From: Cocos nucifera
Lineage: Eukaryota > Streptophyta > Magnoliopsida > Arecales > Arecaceae
DNA length: 64,000 bases
Direction of reading: 5' to 3'
NCBI GenBank assembly: GCA_006176705.1
Contig: QRFJ01002300.1
Span: 167,539-231,538, forward strand
Shown: positions 23,495-35,850 of the stretch, in pieces
Numbering within the stretch: the first letter of the stretch is position 1
Layout: each line of letters starts with the position of its first letter
Notes under the pieces: model-generated
Told to the model about the DNA's origin: nothing
What the model saw: the letters and a program-made list of their open reading frames with translations, nothing else
Database searches by the model: none
Translations under genes and position numbers: made by a program

Positions 23495-24483
23495 TCTTTG
23501 AGAAAGAAAGATATTCTTGATGATGATGTAAGAATTCTAGAAAGTGGAATGAAGGAGCTCAATTGAAGGACAATACCATCCATAATCAAGAAAAATCAAC
23601 ATCAACTATAGAACATGAAAAGATTGGTGAGCAAGTAATGACTAAAGAGCATGAAGATCAACCCAAGGAGTGGAGGTTTGAACACAACCATCTAAGAGAA
23701 CTAATCTTAGGTGATCCTTCACAAGGGGTAAGAACTAGATCTTCATTTAAGGATACTTTTGATTATCTTGCCTTTGTCTCTCAAATTGAATCTGAAAACA
23801 TAGAAGAAGCTGAAAATGATTCTAATTGGATTTAACTATGCAAGAAGAACTTAACTAATTTGAAAGAAATAATGTTTGGACTCTTGTAGGCAGACCCCTT
23901 GATCATTCCATAATTGGAACAAAATGTGTATTTAGGAACAAACTAGATGAATATGAAAATGTAATAAGAAATAAAGCTAGATTGGTTGCAAAGGGATATA
24001 ATCAAGAAGTAGGGATTGACTTTGATAAAATATATGCTCCTATAGCAAAACTAGAAGCTATAAGATTATTACTTGCTTTTGCTTGCTACATAAACTTTAA
24101 ATTATTTCAAATAGATGTAAAGAGTGTCTTCTTGAATGGTTATATCGCTAAAGAAGTGTTGTAGAACAACCCCCTAGATTGAAAACTATTTACTTCCTAA
24201 TCATGTGTACAAATTAAATAAAGAACTTTATGGACTTAAACAAGTACCTAGAGCTTGGTATGAGAGACTAAGTAAATTTTCATTACAAAATAAATTTACT
24301 AGAGGAAGTGTGGACACTACTTTATTTTTGAAAAAGAAAAATAATGATCTCCTTGTAGTTCAAATTTATATGGATGATATCATATTCAGAGCTACTAATG
24401 AGGATCTTTGTCAAGATTTTGCCAAATTAGTGCAAGGTGAATTTGAAAAGAGCATGATAGGGAGAGCTGACCTTCTTCCTTAG
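23495..24483 (+). pseudogene. RT of element A
   Basis: After a linker (open piece 23563-23835), RT begins near 23880. The fingers read MVAKGYNQEVGIDFDKIYAPIAKLEAIR (23982 on) and the palm reads QIDVKSVFLNGYI. A frame break lies at 24162-24205, then LYGLKQVPRAWYERL and the catalytic IYMDDIIF with both Asp residues intact. It stops at 24481. RT would copy the RNA into cDNA inside the particle. Confidence 0.87.
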
Positions 24484-24544
24484 GCTTCAAATTAAACAAT
24501 CAAAGAAAAGTATCTGCATCAACTAAATCAAGTATATCAAGAAA

Positions 24545-25312
24545 ATGCTAAAGAAGTTTGGTATGAAAAATGGAAAGAAGATCAGCATACCATTGAGCCC
24601 CTCATGCAAACTCAACAAAGATGAAAATGGTAAAAATATAAATGAAAAACTCTATAGAGGTATGATAGGATCTCTACTTTATTTAACTGCAAGTAGGCTT
24701 GATATCTTATTTAATATTTACATGTGTGTTAGATTCCAATCAAATTCTAAAGAATCACACTTATTAGCTGTTAAGAGAATTTTTAGGTATCTAGTTAATA
24801 CATATAACTTAGGATTATGGTACTCAAAACAATCCTCCATTGAATTAATAGGATCCTCTGATGCTGATTTTAGGAGATGTAGAATAGATAGAAAAAGCAC
24901 CAGTAGCACTTATTAATTTTTAAGATTGAACTTAATCTCATGGTACAGCAAAAAGCAAAACTCTATGGCATTATCAATGATCAAGACCGAATATATTGCT
25001 CCAGGGAGTTGCTGCATACAAATACTTTGGATTAAGCAATAACTCAAAGATTTTGAAATTAAACAAAATAATATTTTCATTAGGTGTGACAATAATAGTG
25101 CCATAAATTTAACCAAAAATTCTATTCAACACTCAAGAATTAAACATATTAAAATTAGACATCATTTCATTAGAGATCATGTTCAAAACAAAAATATTGT
25201 GCTTGAATTTGTCTCAATTGAAAATCAACTTGCTGATATTTTTACAAAACCTCTAAATAAAAATAGATTTTCAAAAATCAGAGGTGAACTTGGAATTTGT
25301 GATCTACTCTAA
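24545..25312 (+). pseudogene. RNase H of element A
   Basis: Open to 24916 with LYRGMIGSLLYLTASRLDI, VKRIFRYLVNTYNLGLWYS and DADFRRCRIDRKSTS. After a TAA at 24914 the frame continues with the RNase H blocks TEYIA, CDNNSAINLTKN, RIKHIKIRHHFIRDHV and ADIFTKPLN to a stop near 25312. Family order and length are normal; the stop makes it a pseudogene. Confidence 0.86.
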
Positions 25313-25680
25313 ATTTGTTTTATCTTGTATTTGTTGAATAAGTATAGTGTCTCCTCTTACCATCCTTAGCACCCTGATTTCTATATAGTGAAATCAAGAA
25401 AATTTAGTTAGAAATTTCATCTTTTCTAAAATTCTGCTCCTATTCTCGAGACATCTTGATTTATTCTCAAGACTTCTTGGTTTAGATTCGAGACATCTCA
25501 CCTTAAACTCAAGACTTCTTATTTTTGAGTCTAGACTTCTCGAATATCGTGCGCTCCTCCTATTTAGCAGGCTTTCGAAAAGCCCTCCATCTCATCCTCA
25601 CTCTCATGCATCGAGTCCTCTCGCTCCAAACTCTCTCAAACTCCCTCCAACCCCTTCCAACCCTTTGAACCACTATTCCA
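25313..25680 (+). promoter_or_regulatory. Post-pol spacer of A with LTR-like TCGAGA motifs
   Basis: No coding signal. Between 25438 and 25545 there are about six copies of a TCGAGACATCTTG or TCAAGACTTCTTG type word, the same word class that fills the U3 of the A and B LTRs. It lies just upstream of the extra reading frame. A regulatory role is speculative. Confidence 0.4.
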
Positions 25681-27100
25681 TTGACCTTTTCATCAGAATC
25701 TGAGATTCTAATGGCTCTGAAAAGAAAATCTACTATCGGCCAGAGACCGTCCATCACTCCATCAACTAAAAATAGGGTAAAGAGGCAGTGGGACAGCACC
25801 GAGGCTTCACCAGCACCTCCTTCCTCTCGTTCTCGCCTATTCATCGCCATGAGAAGTGTTCCTACTGGATGGAAGGTGGACTTTGGATTCTTAGATCATG
25901 AGGACTTCCATATTGGGTCGTGGTTACGGCAACAAGGTTGGGAAAAACTATGTTTGCTTGAGGTAAAAGTCTACCCAGACCTTATCTGAGAGTTTTTTGA
26001 TAACATCAAGTTTTAGGAAGAGCCTAGAATCAAATTAGTTATGAAAGACATTCACAGTATCTTAGATGAAAGGAGATTAGGGCATTTGTTAGATGTACCA
26101 AGATCTAGAATTTGCTATTTAAATTTGACTAATAAAATAGAAGCCTTGAAGTGTGTCTTGGAAAGGGATGATGTAAATGAGATTCAATAATTAGTTTCAA
26201 ACCATCTTTTAGTTGAAATGAGGCTACTGCACAGTATAGTTGGTCACATTATTTTTTCCAAAGTTGGGAGATATGAATGGATAGGGAAGAAAGAACTTGC
26301 AGTAATATTTTATTTGATAAATGGAACTCCTATGAACTTTTCCTTCCTAATACTTCAATAGATTAATGATACAGCAAATAAATGCAAGGCATGTCTCCCC
26401 TATGGAATGATCTTCACCATGATCTTTCAAGACTTTCAGATAAATTTGGAAGGTGAAGATTTCAAGAGACTGGCTCACACTGACTATCTAAATGAAGGAA
26501 CTTTTCATAGAATGAAATTTGTTAAAAAAGAAGAAGGATGGGTCAGATTGGATAAGGATGTAACTACTAGGGCTGGACCTGAAGAACAAAGACCTCCACC
26601 TCCTCCATCTTCTCCTTCTACTGCTGGTCCATCTTTCACTGCCCCTAATTCTCCACACACACCTCAAGCACATCCAAGCTAGATTCTTATTCTGCCTCTT
26701 GACTTTAGCTCTGATAGATTGGTAGATCAAGTTGTGGAGCAGGTTGTGGAGAAAGTATTAGCAAAGATGATTGAACTGCTCTCTGGATTGAAACATCAAA
26801 CTCTGGTAAGTATTGAAGAGCAAAGAATTTCTACTAAAGGGTAGACCGAGATGCTTAGTTAGTAGATCAGTAGCTTATCTTAGAGATTGAAAATTCTGAA
26901 AAAAGAATAGTATGGGTCGTCTGCACAAGTGGAACTTCTAATGACTGAGACTGCCAAGGTTGCAGGAGAGTGGAAAAAAGCATTGTCACTCAGTGTACCA
27001 GCATGGAAGTGGTCATCGTCTTTCTTCGATAGACTATGGATCATCTTGGAAATCTTGGATCTCGGATTCCATCTACCTCTCGACCCTCCCCCTCTCCTAG
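25681..27100 (+). pseudogene. Extra post-pol reading frame of element A (SIRE env-like position)
   Basis: One reading frame can be followed from ATG 25681 (or ATG 25711) to about 27100, broken by in-frame stops at 25987, about 26014, 26188 and 26359, then 26680 and several more. The N-terminus is basic and Ser/Pro-rich. The middle (GWVRLD, AVIFYLINGTPMNFSF) resembles the retrotransposon-associated protein often annotated as a putative plant transposon protein. A Pro/Ser/Thr-rich stretch spans 26570-26680. Then comes a Val/Glu/Lys heptad-like stretch (VVEQVVEKVLAKMIELLSG). I see no signal peptide or clear membrane segment, so envelope is a name by position only. Confidence 0.65.
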
Positions 27101-27634
27101 ACCAAACCCTCATTTTTCCTCTACTAGATCTCGTTCAGCTTCTGAACCTATCATATAGCTTCTTTCTGATGAAGACTAGTTCTAGTTTCATTCTATGTAT
27201 TGAACTTTTGTTAGCTTTGAGTATATTGATGGATATCTCTTTTTGTAAGTCAATATACTTTTGTTGCTGTAATCTCTCCTTTTTGCAATGAACTGAATGC
27301 TTCTTATAAATGTACTTCTCCTTTGCAATGGATGTATGAATGTCCTATTTATGTGATTTTGATGCTGACAAAAAGGGGGAGAAAATATATGAATGTCAAT
27401 CTTAATTGAAAAAAAAATGTATAACAATGTAACAAGGATCACTTAAATCTCACATATTAATTTCATACAAATCATAAAGAGCACACCTTAAAGGGGAGCA
27501 TTGATAAAATATTTGAAACTTGAGCACTTTAGAAAATGAACATATTATATTAAAGAATTACTCCTTGTCTTTAATATACATGTTACATATATTGCTTATT
27601 TTTTTCTTGGAGTACTTAACATTTTGTCATCATC
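27101..27634 (+). other. 3' untranslated stretch of element A
   Basis: AT-rich, no conserved protein. It contains AAAAAGGGGGAGAAAA at about 27370, a second purine tract some 280 bp before the polypurine tract; multiple tracts are common in SIRE-type elements. Confidence 0.6.
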
Positions 27635-27648
27635 AAAAAGGAGGAGAT
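27635..27648 (+). promoter_or_regulatory. Polypurine tract of element A
   Basis: AAAAAGGAGGAGAT directly before the 3' LTR. Confidence 0.85.
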
Positions 27649-28961
27649 TGTTGTCCCTCTAAATGATTTTGATGATGACCAAACATTAAAGCATATGATT
27701 ACTAAAAAAATTTATTTTAAGTATTTCAAAATTCAGAAGAAAGAGAGCTCTTTGACCAAAATAAGGAAGAAATCAAGTGCAAGTCAATACAAGCCTAAAA
27801 GACCTTGTTTTGTATCAAGTTTCCTTCAAAAATAGCCTTAGAGTAATTTTGAGACATCTCCAAAATTTTTTGCAAAGTCTCCTGGCTGTTGGCACGCTGG
27901 CACAGGGCTCTGGCATAGTTTCGAGAGGACTCAAGATAAGCTCGAGTCATCTCCATCTCAGAAGATAGAAATACTATTTTTGTGCACTAAGATCGAGACA
28001 ACTAGAAGTATTTTTTAGAGGTCTTGAAGTTGCGGTGAGACGTCTCCATCAGAACCGAGAGGTCTCGATCTCAGGTGGCATTTTTTTTTCAGAAAGCAAT
28101 GTTTTGGGCAACTGAGAATGAGACATTCTGTGGTCAAATCGAGAGGTCTCGAGATGGAATGAGACATCTCAAGACAAGCCGAGAAGCCTCAAAACACGGT
28201 GATAGCCTTTAACGAATAGTTCCAGAACTTGCTTTTCCCATCTCTAATGGCTTGTTCTCACCTCTAATGGTCAAATTCAGATTTTTTCTAGATTTTAATC
28301 ATTTCAAGCATGGTGAAAATTGTCTAGATATAAAAGAGAAGAAGTAATACCTTTTGAATAATAAGAAAAAGAGAGAAAGCAAGAATACCTAGTTTTTACA
28401 TGAGCAGACTTTTCTTCCATCAATTTTCTCTCAAGTATAAAAGCAACCTCAAGAGCATTAACTCCCAGCAATTAAGGAGGCATTCTTCAAGCTTCATCGA
28501 CAACATCTTTGCTCATTTAAGAAGCATCGTGTGTTGTAAATCTATGATTTCCTTTCTTTATGTTTTAGGTTTCAGCATGGGGTGAAACCAAAGGATTGGG
28601 CTTATCCACCCTATTAATTGGATTGTATTGCCTTGATTAAGGCTTGTAAAAGTTTTGGTTGGTGAACCTAAGGAAAAACCAACTGAATTTTGGGATAGTA
28701 AATCCAAAAAAACTATCCAACTATAATCTTGAGGGATTATAGTAAAATTTTCAAGAGTATTGCTTGGAGAGTGGACATAGGTACTGGAAGTGCATCGAAC
28801 CACTATAAAAGTCTTTGTTTGTATTGTATGCTTGGCTTTACTCTTGTTAGCTCTCACTGTTCACTCACTCTGCATCTAATCAGTTAATCTTTGCATATAA
28901 CTATTTTAAATTTTTTAAAATCTAATTCACCCCCCCTCTTGAGTTGTCTAGCTGGGCAACA
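27649..28961 (+). repeat. 3' LTR of element A (1313 bp)
   Basis: It starts TGTTGTCCCTCTAAATGA and ends CTGGGCAACA. It has the same length as the 5' LTR but many substitutions, so A is not recent. TATAAAAG is at 28329-28336. The TSD AGTAT follows at 28962. Confidence 0.93.
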
Positions 28962-28966
28962 AGTAT

Positions 28967-30462
28967 CTCTCAGGAGGATGAGAAACTTTATTTGACTTAT
29001 GAGGTAGAGGAGGTAGTGTGTGGATTAGCTCAGACTGACTGAGTTTCTTAGGTTTCTTGACTTGTTGCTCTTCGAAGATTTTCTCCTCGAGCCTAATCTA
29101 TCTTTCCATGCCACCATCTTGAATGAACTATTTTTCAAGAAAAATAGCACGTCAACTTACAATCACATTATGGTCTTCTAAAAGATAGAGATAATATCCT
29201 AAAGACTTCTTAGGATATCCAATGAATCGAGCTCTAAGGAACCTACATTCTAACTTATCTGCCTATTGTCTCTTGACATGGACTGGACAATCCCAAATCT
29301 TAGGATGACTCAGACTTAGCTTCTTACCATGCTACATCTCATATAGTATGGTAGGAACGATTTTAGAAGGAACCTTATTCAGTACGTAAATTGCTGTTAG
29401 TAGACTATACCCGAAGAAACTCAAAAAGATCCATGAAGCTCATCATGGAACAGACCATATCCAATAGGGTCTGGTTTCTCCATTCTACAATCCTTTTGAG
29501 TTGAGGTATTTCAAGCAGAGTCCACTATGAGACTATGCTATTCTCTTTGAGATAGTCTAGAAATTCTCTACTAAGGTATTCACCTCCTCAATCTGATTGA
29601 AGAACCTTAATAGGCTTTTTGATTTATTTTTTCATTTTGTGTCTAAATTTTTTGAATTTTTCAAAGACTTCAGACTTATGTTGCATCAGGCATACATACC
29701 TATATCGACAAAAATCATCGGTAAAGATAATGAAGTAGACAAAACTACCTCTGACCGGCATATCGAATGGACTATAGACATCTATATGTACTAGGGCAAG
29801 TAACTCTATAGTCCTTTCCCCATGTCATACAAAAGACAGCTTGGTTATTTTTTTTTGAAGATATGACTCATAAATCGGATATGACTCAAAAGTCAACGGA
29901 CCTATTAGTCTGAATTTTTTCAATTTGTTAATCTTATCTTCTGATATATGACCTAGCTTAAGATGCCATAAGTATTTTTTATTTAAACTATCTCTAGGTC
30001 ATTTAAATCCTATAGCATTCATAGTATGCTAGACATTATTAACAGATACATCTACATGTAACTGGTAGAGATCATTTATTAAGAAACTATTTGCAATTTT
30101 ATTTCTTTCATAAAGAATAGTATAGTGGTCCTTAAAGAAAATAAGTACATAGTCTTCCTATGCTAGACAGGAGACAGAAATCAGATTCCTGCTTGTAGTA
30201 GGTGCATAAAAATATTTTCCTAACACTAAGATGCTTCCAAACGCTAGTCATAGAAGATAGGTTCTCACGGCCATAGCAATAACTCTTGCTCTATTTCCAA
30301 CACACAAGATCATCTCACTGTCCCTCATCCTCCTACTATCCTCAAGACCTTGCAAAGAAGTATACAAATAAGCCCTAAATCTAGAGTCAAGCACCCAACT
30401 AGATACAGAAGAATCCATTAGGTTTATCTCAATGATGAGCATACCTTTAGAAAGTTCACCTT
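28967..30462 (-). pseudogene. Protease and integrase remnant of element C
   Basis: Read on minus from 30462 down. The protease remnant at 30248-30442 has SSWVLDSRF, so the DSG Gly is replaced by Arg, then LCVGNRARV. The integrase N-terminus has YLWHLKLGHI but its CxxC is lost (YESY). The core shows HIDVYSPFD, a stop within the second Asp block and VEWRNQT. Frequent stops follow to 28967, where the upstream linker of RT begins. The copy shows that this copia lineage normally encodes a protease at this place, which J lacks. Confidence 0.82.
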
Positions 30463-31802
30463 TGTTGCCCAGCTAGACAACCCAAGGGGGGGTGAATAAG
30501 GTTTTAAAAAATTTAAAACAATTATGTGTAAACATTAACTACTTAGATGTAGAGTAAGTGAGCTGTGAGAACAAAGAAAGGTAAAGGCAAGTACATATAT
30601 ACAAATAAAAGCTTTTATAGTGGTTCGGTGCACTCCCAACACTTACGTCACTCCCCAAGCAACACTCATAAGAATTTCACTATAATCCCTCTAGATTACA
30701 GTTGGATAATTTTTTTGGATTCACTATCCTAAAATCTAGTTGGTTTTTTCTTAGGTTCATCAACCACAACCTTTACAAGCCTTAATCAAGGCAATACAAT
30801 CCAACAAATGGAATGCAATAACCCAATCCCTTAGTTTTAGCCCCTGTTGAAACCTAATACATGAAGAAAGAAAATCAATGATTTACAACATGCATGAAGA
30901 AAGAAAATCAATGATTTACAACATGAAAAGCTCCTTAAATGAGCTGAGATGTTATCGATGAAGTTCGATGATTGCCTTCTCAATTGCTGGGAGTTATTGC
31001 TCTTAAGGTTACTTTAATATTTGAGAGAAACTATGATGGAAGAAGGTCTGCTTATGGAAAGTAGGCATTCTTTTTCTTCTCTCTTTTTCTTGTATTTCAA
31101 AAGGTATTACTTCTTTTCTTTTATATCTAGACTATTCCTACCATGCTTGAAATAATTAGAGTCCAAAAAAGTCTAAATCTGACTGTTGGAGGCAAGAACT
31201 AACCATTAGAGATGAAAAAGTGGATTTTAGAACTATCCATTGAAGGCTGTCACCATGTTTCGAGACTTCTCGATTTGTCTCGAGATATCTCTCTTGACTT
31301 TGAGTCCTCTCAGTTTGACCATGAGATGTCTCATTCTCAGGTGCCCAAAAAATAGCTTTCTGAAAAAATTTGCCCCTTGAGATCGAGTCCTCTTAGTTTT
31401 GATGGAGACGTCTCACCATGACTTCATGACCTCTGAAGAATATTTCGAGTTGTCTTAATCTCAGTGCACAGAAATGATATTTCTATCTTCTAAGATGGAG
31501 ATGACTCGAGCTTATCTCAAGTCCTCTCAAAACTATGCCAAAGCCTTGTGCCAGTGTGCCAACTACTAGGAGATGTCTCAAAAATTTTTGGAGATGTCTT
31601 GAAATTGCTCCAAGGCCATTTTCATTGGAAACTTGTCAAAAACATTGCTTTTTTGATCTTGATTTAAATTGCATTTGATTTCTTGCTTGTTTTAGTCAAA
31701 GAGATCTCTTTCTTCTAATCTTTGGAATACTTAAGAAAAAATTTATCAGTAATCATGTGCTTTAATATTTGATCATCATCACAATCACTTAGGGGGTCAA
31801 CA
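30463..31802 (-). mobile_element. Element D: solo LTR of the A family, on minus
   Basis: This is the reverse complement of the A LTR: plus strand TGTTGCCCAGCTAGACAACC at the start and CACTTAGGGGGTCAACA at the end. No internal sequence is attached. ACCTT (30458-30462) and ATCTT (31803-31807) flank it, a TSD with one mismatch, and the gag-protease sequence of C resumes exactly after it. A 30-bp stretch around GAAAATCAATGATTTACAACATG is doubled near 30868-30925. It arose by recombination between two LTRs of a former full element. Confidence 0.92.
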
Positions 31803-32612
31803 ATCTTCCTCTTATTTTTCAGGTTGGCCAGGTAGGTAGGACAGTTCCACTTCTAATGGCTGTCAGAGTTGCAGTGAAAATACTTTTCTTTCTCCATGGC
31901 CTTCTTCTTTGGATCACCCTTCTTCTTCTTCTTCTTTCCCTCGATCTTCTGCTTGTTTGAAGACTACTTCTTCTCAGAGGACTTTCTCTTGGAAGAAGTC
32001 TACTCCATAGCAAGAACAAACCCCCTTGAACTCTTCAAGGTCCCTTCAGTAGTCACCAGCATATTCATCAACTCAGCCAAGATGCACTGGATCTTATTTA
32101 TATGAAAGTTTACAATAAATTGCCCATATGAATTGATCAAGTACTGCAGGATCAAATCGATCTATAGCTTCTTGTCCAATGGCATGCCGAGCTTCTCAAG
32201 CTCCTCTAAGTCCTTGACCATCGACAAGTAATGAACATGGACCAACTGCCCATCATGCATCTATGCCTTGAAGAGTCTCATCGATACTTCATAGCATGCT
32301 GCATGACTCTGTTTACAATATAACTTTTGTAGGTGAGCCAACATTTAGCTAGCAGTCTTCATATCTTCATGTTGGAGCTATAACTCATTAGATATTGAGG
32401 CCAACACGTAGCTCCTGACCTTATTGTCATCGTCCAATCACTTCTTATGAGATGCTCTCTGATTAGCTATTAGATGGGTTGGGAGAGGGGAAAGATCCTA
32501 GTCCAAGATATAGGTCAGCTTCTCAGAACTCAAAATTATTTTTATGTTTTGGAGCTAATCCTTGAAATTAGATCTGGTTGATGGTTGGTCTCTAGGATTC
32601 TAGCTAGGGGGT
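31803..32612 (-). pseudogene. gag remnant of element C
   Basis: On minus, from about 32612 to 31803, this matches the gag of J (58334-57510). The zinc knuckle region reads FHCNSDSH then a stop then KWNCPTYL near 31840-31880, so the motif is broken by a stop. A Lys-rich stretch precedes it (about 31890-31990). The start ATG is lost. Confidence 0.8.
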
Positions 32613-35600
32613 TGGACATAGATATTTTTTTTATAGAGAGTCAAAGTTTTTAATTAGGTTTGTAATTAACTTAACCAATTTATTTAGGATTTTTATTTTT
32701 AAATAAATTAGGATTTTTACTATTTTTTTGGATCCCTACACTTCCTTAGAAGTGATGCAAAAATCTTCATGATCAAAAATTTTTAGTGGGTGGTACGATC
32801 CTACCGATTGGCTCACCACCTCATCTAATAGTTATTGGTGATGAGTTAGCCAATTAGTAGACAACTGTTGTCTAATGTTTCTCTAAACATGTTACACCTA
32901 ACTTGGTTTCTAATTTATGAAGCTCACAATGCCCAGAATATTGCTTCACTCTTTAGTTAAGTCAGACCCACCATTTACATGATCTAGATTCGCGATTGAG
33001 TCTCTCTCCATATCCGAAATATTGAGCCCAACCCATCTTCCAATCCATAGCATCTCATGCCTAATAGCTATGGTTGCAACTTTTTGGTGCAACTGAACCA
33101 CTGTATCTAGCAAAAAATAATCAACCCCCGAAAGGGCCCACACAACTACAATGGTGGAGGACAAATTAACTTAATATTTTCTTAGAAAGATTTCAATTCA
33201 GGTCTCTTTAATCCTAATTAGTCATAATGGTTATAACTAACCTAGTGGCATGGGTTAGCTTGAATCATTAGCAACCTCAATATAGAACTGGATTGATCCA
33301 ATTGGCCAGGTAAGTGAGATTGGTGGGAGGGATATGCCATTAACTCATCATAGATGCATCTAGGTCGAGTAGCTCCCAATTAATGACCATCGATTGTATC
33401 TGTTGGACTTATCTTAGACATCAATTTGTTGAATCAGAACTGATCGGATTAGCTTGCAAACCAGGCTCAAACCATAGAGCCAGATTTGGTCTTGAGGTGA
33501 TCGACTGATAAGTATCATAAAAACATCGATAAAAATATTAATTTATGAATTAATTTATTTTTATTTTTAAAAATTAAATATTTTATTTATCTATTTTAGA
33601 AAATATATTCATCGATAGAAAGAGCTCATTTTTCTGATCATAATAAAATAAATTTGGAGCAAATCGAAGTTCAAATGGATCTAATACGAATTATCAAAGA
33701 AAAAATATAAATAAATAAAAAATCAGCCAGTTCAATTAAACCTGGCTAGGTTCAAGATGAGCGTGGCCCACCCACATTCGATTTGCCTAGGCTTGGTTCA
33801 CCATAAAACTAAACTAGCACTCTAGCCAGGCCCGGTCCACATGCAAAAGCCCGAAGCGACCCAGCCCAACTTGCTCTCCACTCAAGCCTGACGTTAGTAT
33901 GACATCTAAAATCCATGCAGTCCACGGTGGACTGCTACTGTGTTCGGTCCATCATGGACCATTAACAGGTCTATGGCTAAAAATCATAGCTCATGGGGTA
34001 AAATGATCATTTCAAGTAGCACGGTAGGTGCTGATTCGCTGTGATCTATGGTGTGGCTGGTCTATAGGGTCCATGAAAATAGTAAGGTGCGATCCAACGA
34101 TCTTGATTGCTATTGGTGAACATTAGATGGTGGCCACTTTTTTCTATTTTGATTGGTTTCCAAGCTGTCTTATAGCATAATCCAACGGCTTCAAACAATC
34201 CTACCGATGATCTAACAGCCAGATCTCTTCCATCTGCATGATCCAATGGATGGCATTTACTTTGACAGAAAGAAGGATTCCAGTGTGAGTTTTGACACGA
34301 TCCAAGGGCCCAGAATCACCCGATTGCTTGATCTAAAGGTCCACATTGATCATGACTAGATCTTTTTTTTAATAAAGGATTTTTGGGATTTTTTTGATTG
34401 TTTGATCAAAATTTGACGGCCAAAATCCAAGGAACTCAATAGGATGCATCTAGGACTATTTTAAGTCAATTTCTTTTGGGATTTCTCTATTTTTGCTGAT
34501 CAAAACTCCTCTTTAGTCCCATATTGCCTAGCAGCAAAGGTTCCAGCCTTCCAACATCTATTTAAAGGACATCAAGCCTTCAAAATCAAACTATCTTTGA
34601 TCAAGGGAAGGTGATGGTATAGGGTAGAGCGATGCTTGGGTTCAAGGTTGCTTTGAGACAGACGATGCTGAGAGAAAGAGTTGGACTTTTACACCATTTC
34701 AATGCTAATGCTAATTCAAGATCAAGATCAGCCTGCTTTTAATTTTTATTTTTATTTTATTCTTTTTAAATTCCATGTATTTAAGTTTTGAACTTTAAAT
34801 TGATGCAAATTTTATTTTTCTACTATTTAAATTTCAATTCTTTAATTTTAATTAAAAATTTAATTTTTATTATTTATTTTTATTATAAATTTTATTTTTA
34901 TTGCAAGTAGATGCTAAGATTTAACTAGTAGATCTTAGTACCAAATTTAATTTTTTAAACCATTTAATTTTTAAATTTTATTTATAATTTTATTTTTTGA
35001 CTTTAATTTCTTTTTCTAATTTTTTTTATAAAAATCAAAGATTTCAAAATTAAAACACTAACTTCTCTATGAATTTGACCCGACTCGCTACTATGTACAT
35101 ATTTTTAATTATTTTTAAAAAGTTAAAATTAAACTAATAAATATGGTATCTTAATGATAACATTGTGCTCTTATCTTCGATCACATGTGACTGTGAATCG
35201 ATCTTGACCAAACTTACAACTATTGGGCTAGTCAATTAAGCACTCTTGATCCTACCTAACTAACTCTTGATTTGATTTAATCAACTGCTCAAGTTTGACC
35301 TAATCAAGCTACCCATATCCTAAACCCATATTTTATGAAGGTGTCTTAGATTTGAAAATTTTTAATTTTTAGATCTAATTAGTTTCATAACTTAATTCTT
35401 AATTAAGTGTAACATGGTTCAAAAAAACAAAGCATGAAACAAAGATTCTAGGATTTTTGGATCTAGGGTTTAGCGGAAAGTAAGTTTTCTTTTTCTAATT
35501 GAGGATAGATATGCAGCATCTCTACATGCCATAATAGCACCCCATCGAATGGGAAGCAAGGGCTTTTAAATTCTTCTTACTCTTATGATTGGATGGCCAA

Positions 35601-35830
35601 AAGGAATGCCCCAATTAGAAAAAATTCTATTACTACAAGAACTAGATCTAGCATATATCGCATATATGATATAAGATCTATTCCAAACATGCTTTGCATA
35701 CATCTCATGTATCAATTTTAAAATTACATCTTATGTAACACATCTGATTACATCTCATGTAAAGTTAAAAAAAAATTTGATCTCATCAAAAAATAATTTT
35801 AGATCTATTCTAATCTAGATCTAGAACTAG
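32613..35830 (-). other. Leader of element C, interrupted by F
   Basis: It matches the J leader (58335-60208) at 32620-33505 and about 35190-35830, including the T-rich run and the block AGCACCCCATCGAATGGGAAG. No coding signal. The 1.7 kb of excess length is F. Confidence 0.85.
33506..35190 (+). mobile_element. Element F: Athila-like gypsy solo LTR in the C leader
   Basis: It starts TGATAAGTATCATAAAAA, like the LTR of E at 48489 (TGATAAATGATAAAAA), and shares with it the early AT-rich part, a CAGTCCACGGTGGAC-like block, repeated ATCCAACGG words (34090-34330) and a TATTTAAAG at about 34558. The leader of C resumes near CTGTGAATCGATCTTGACC (35193-35211). The right end and TSD are unclear to about 10 bp. 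No internal sequence is attached, so it is best read as a solo LTR. Confidence 0.68.
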
Positions 35831-35848
35831 AGCCACGCTCTGATACCA
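35831..35848 (-). promoter_or_regulatory. Primer binding site of element C
   Basis: On minus TGGTATCAGAGCGTGGCT, two bases inside the 5' LTR end; initiator tRNA-Met type. Confidence 0.9.
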
Positions 35849-35850
35849 GT

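Larger units (their letters stand above)
13045..28961 (+). mobile_element. Element A: SIRE/Maximus-like Ty1/copia retrotransposon
   Basis: A is a full-length insertion with two 1313-bp LTRs, a tRNA-Met-type primer site, gag, protease, integrase, RT, RNase H, a further reading frame after pol and a polypurine tract. AGTAT flanks it on both sides. Without B it is about 9.7 kb. The gag start (RPPIFNGSNYTYWK), long Lys/Glu-rich gag tail and extra post-pol frame fit the SIRE/Maximus lineage. All frames are broken. B is inserted at the end of gag. Confidence 0.9.

Noticed and set aside
25681..27100. Envelope glycoprotein in element A
   Set aside because: The position fits SIRE env-like ORFs, but I see no signal peptide, membrane segment or fusion motif, so I call it only an extra reading frame.
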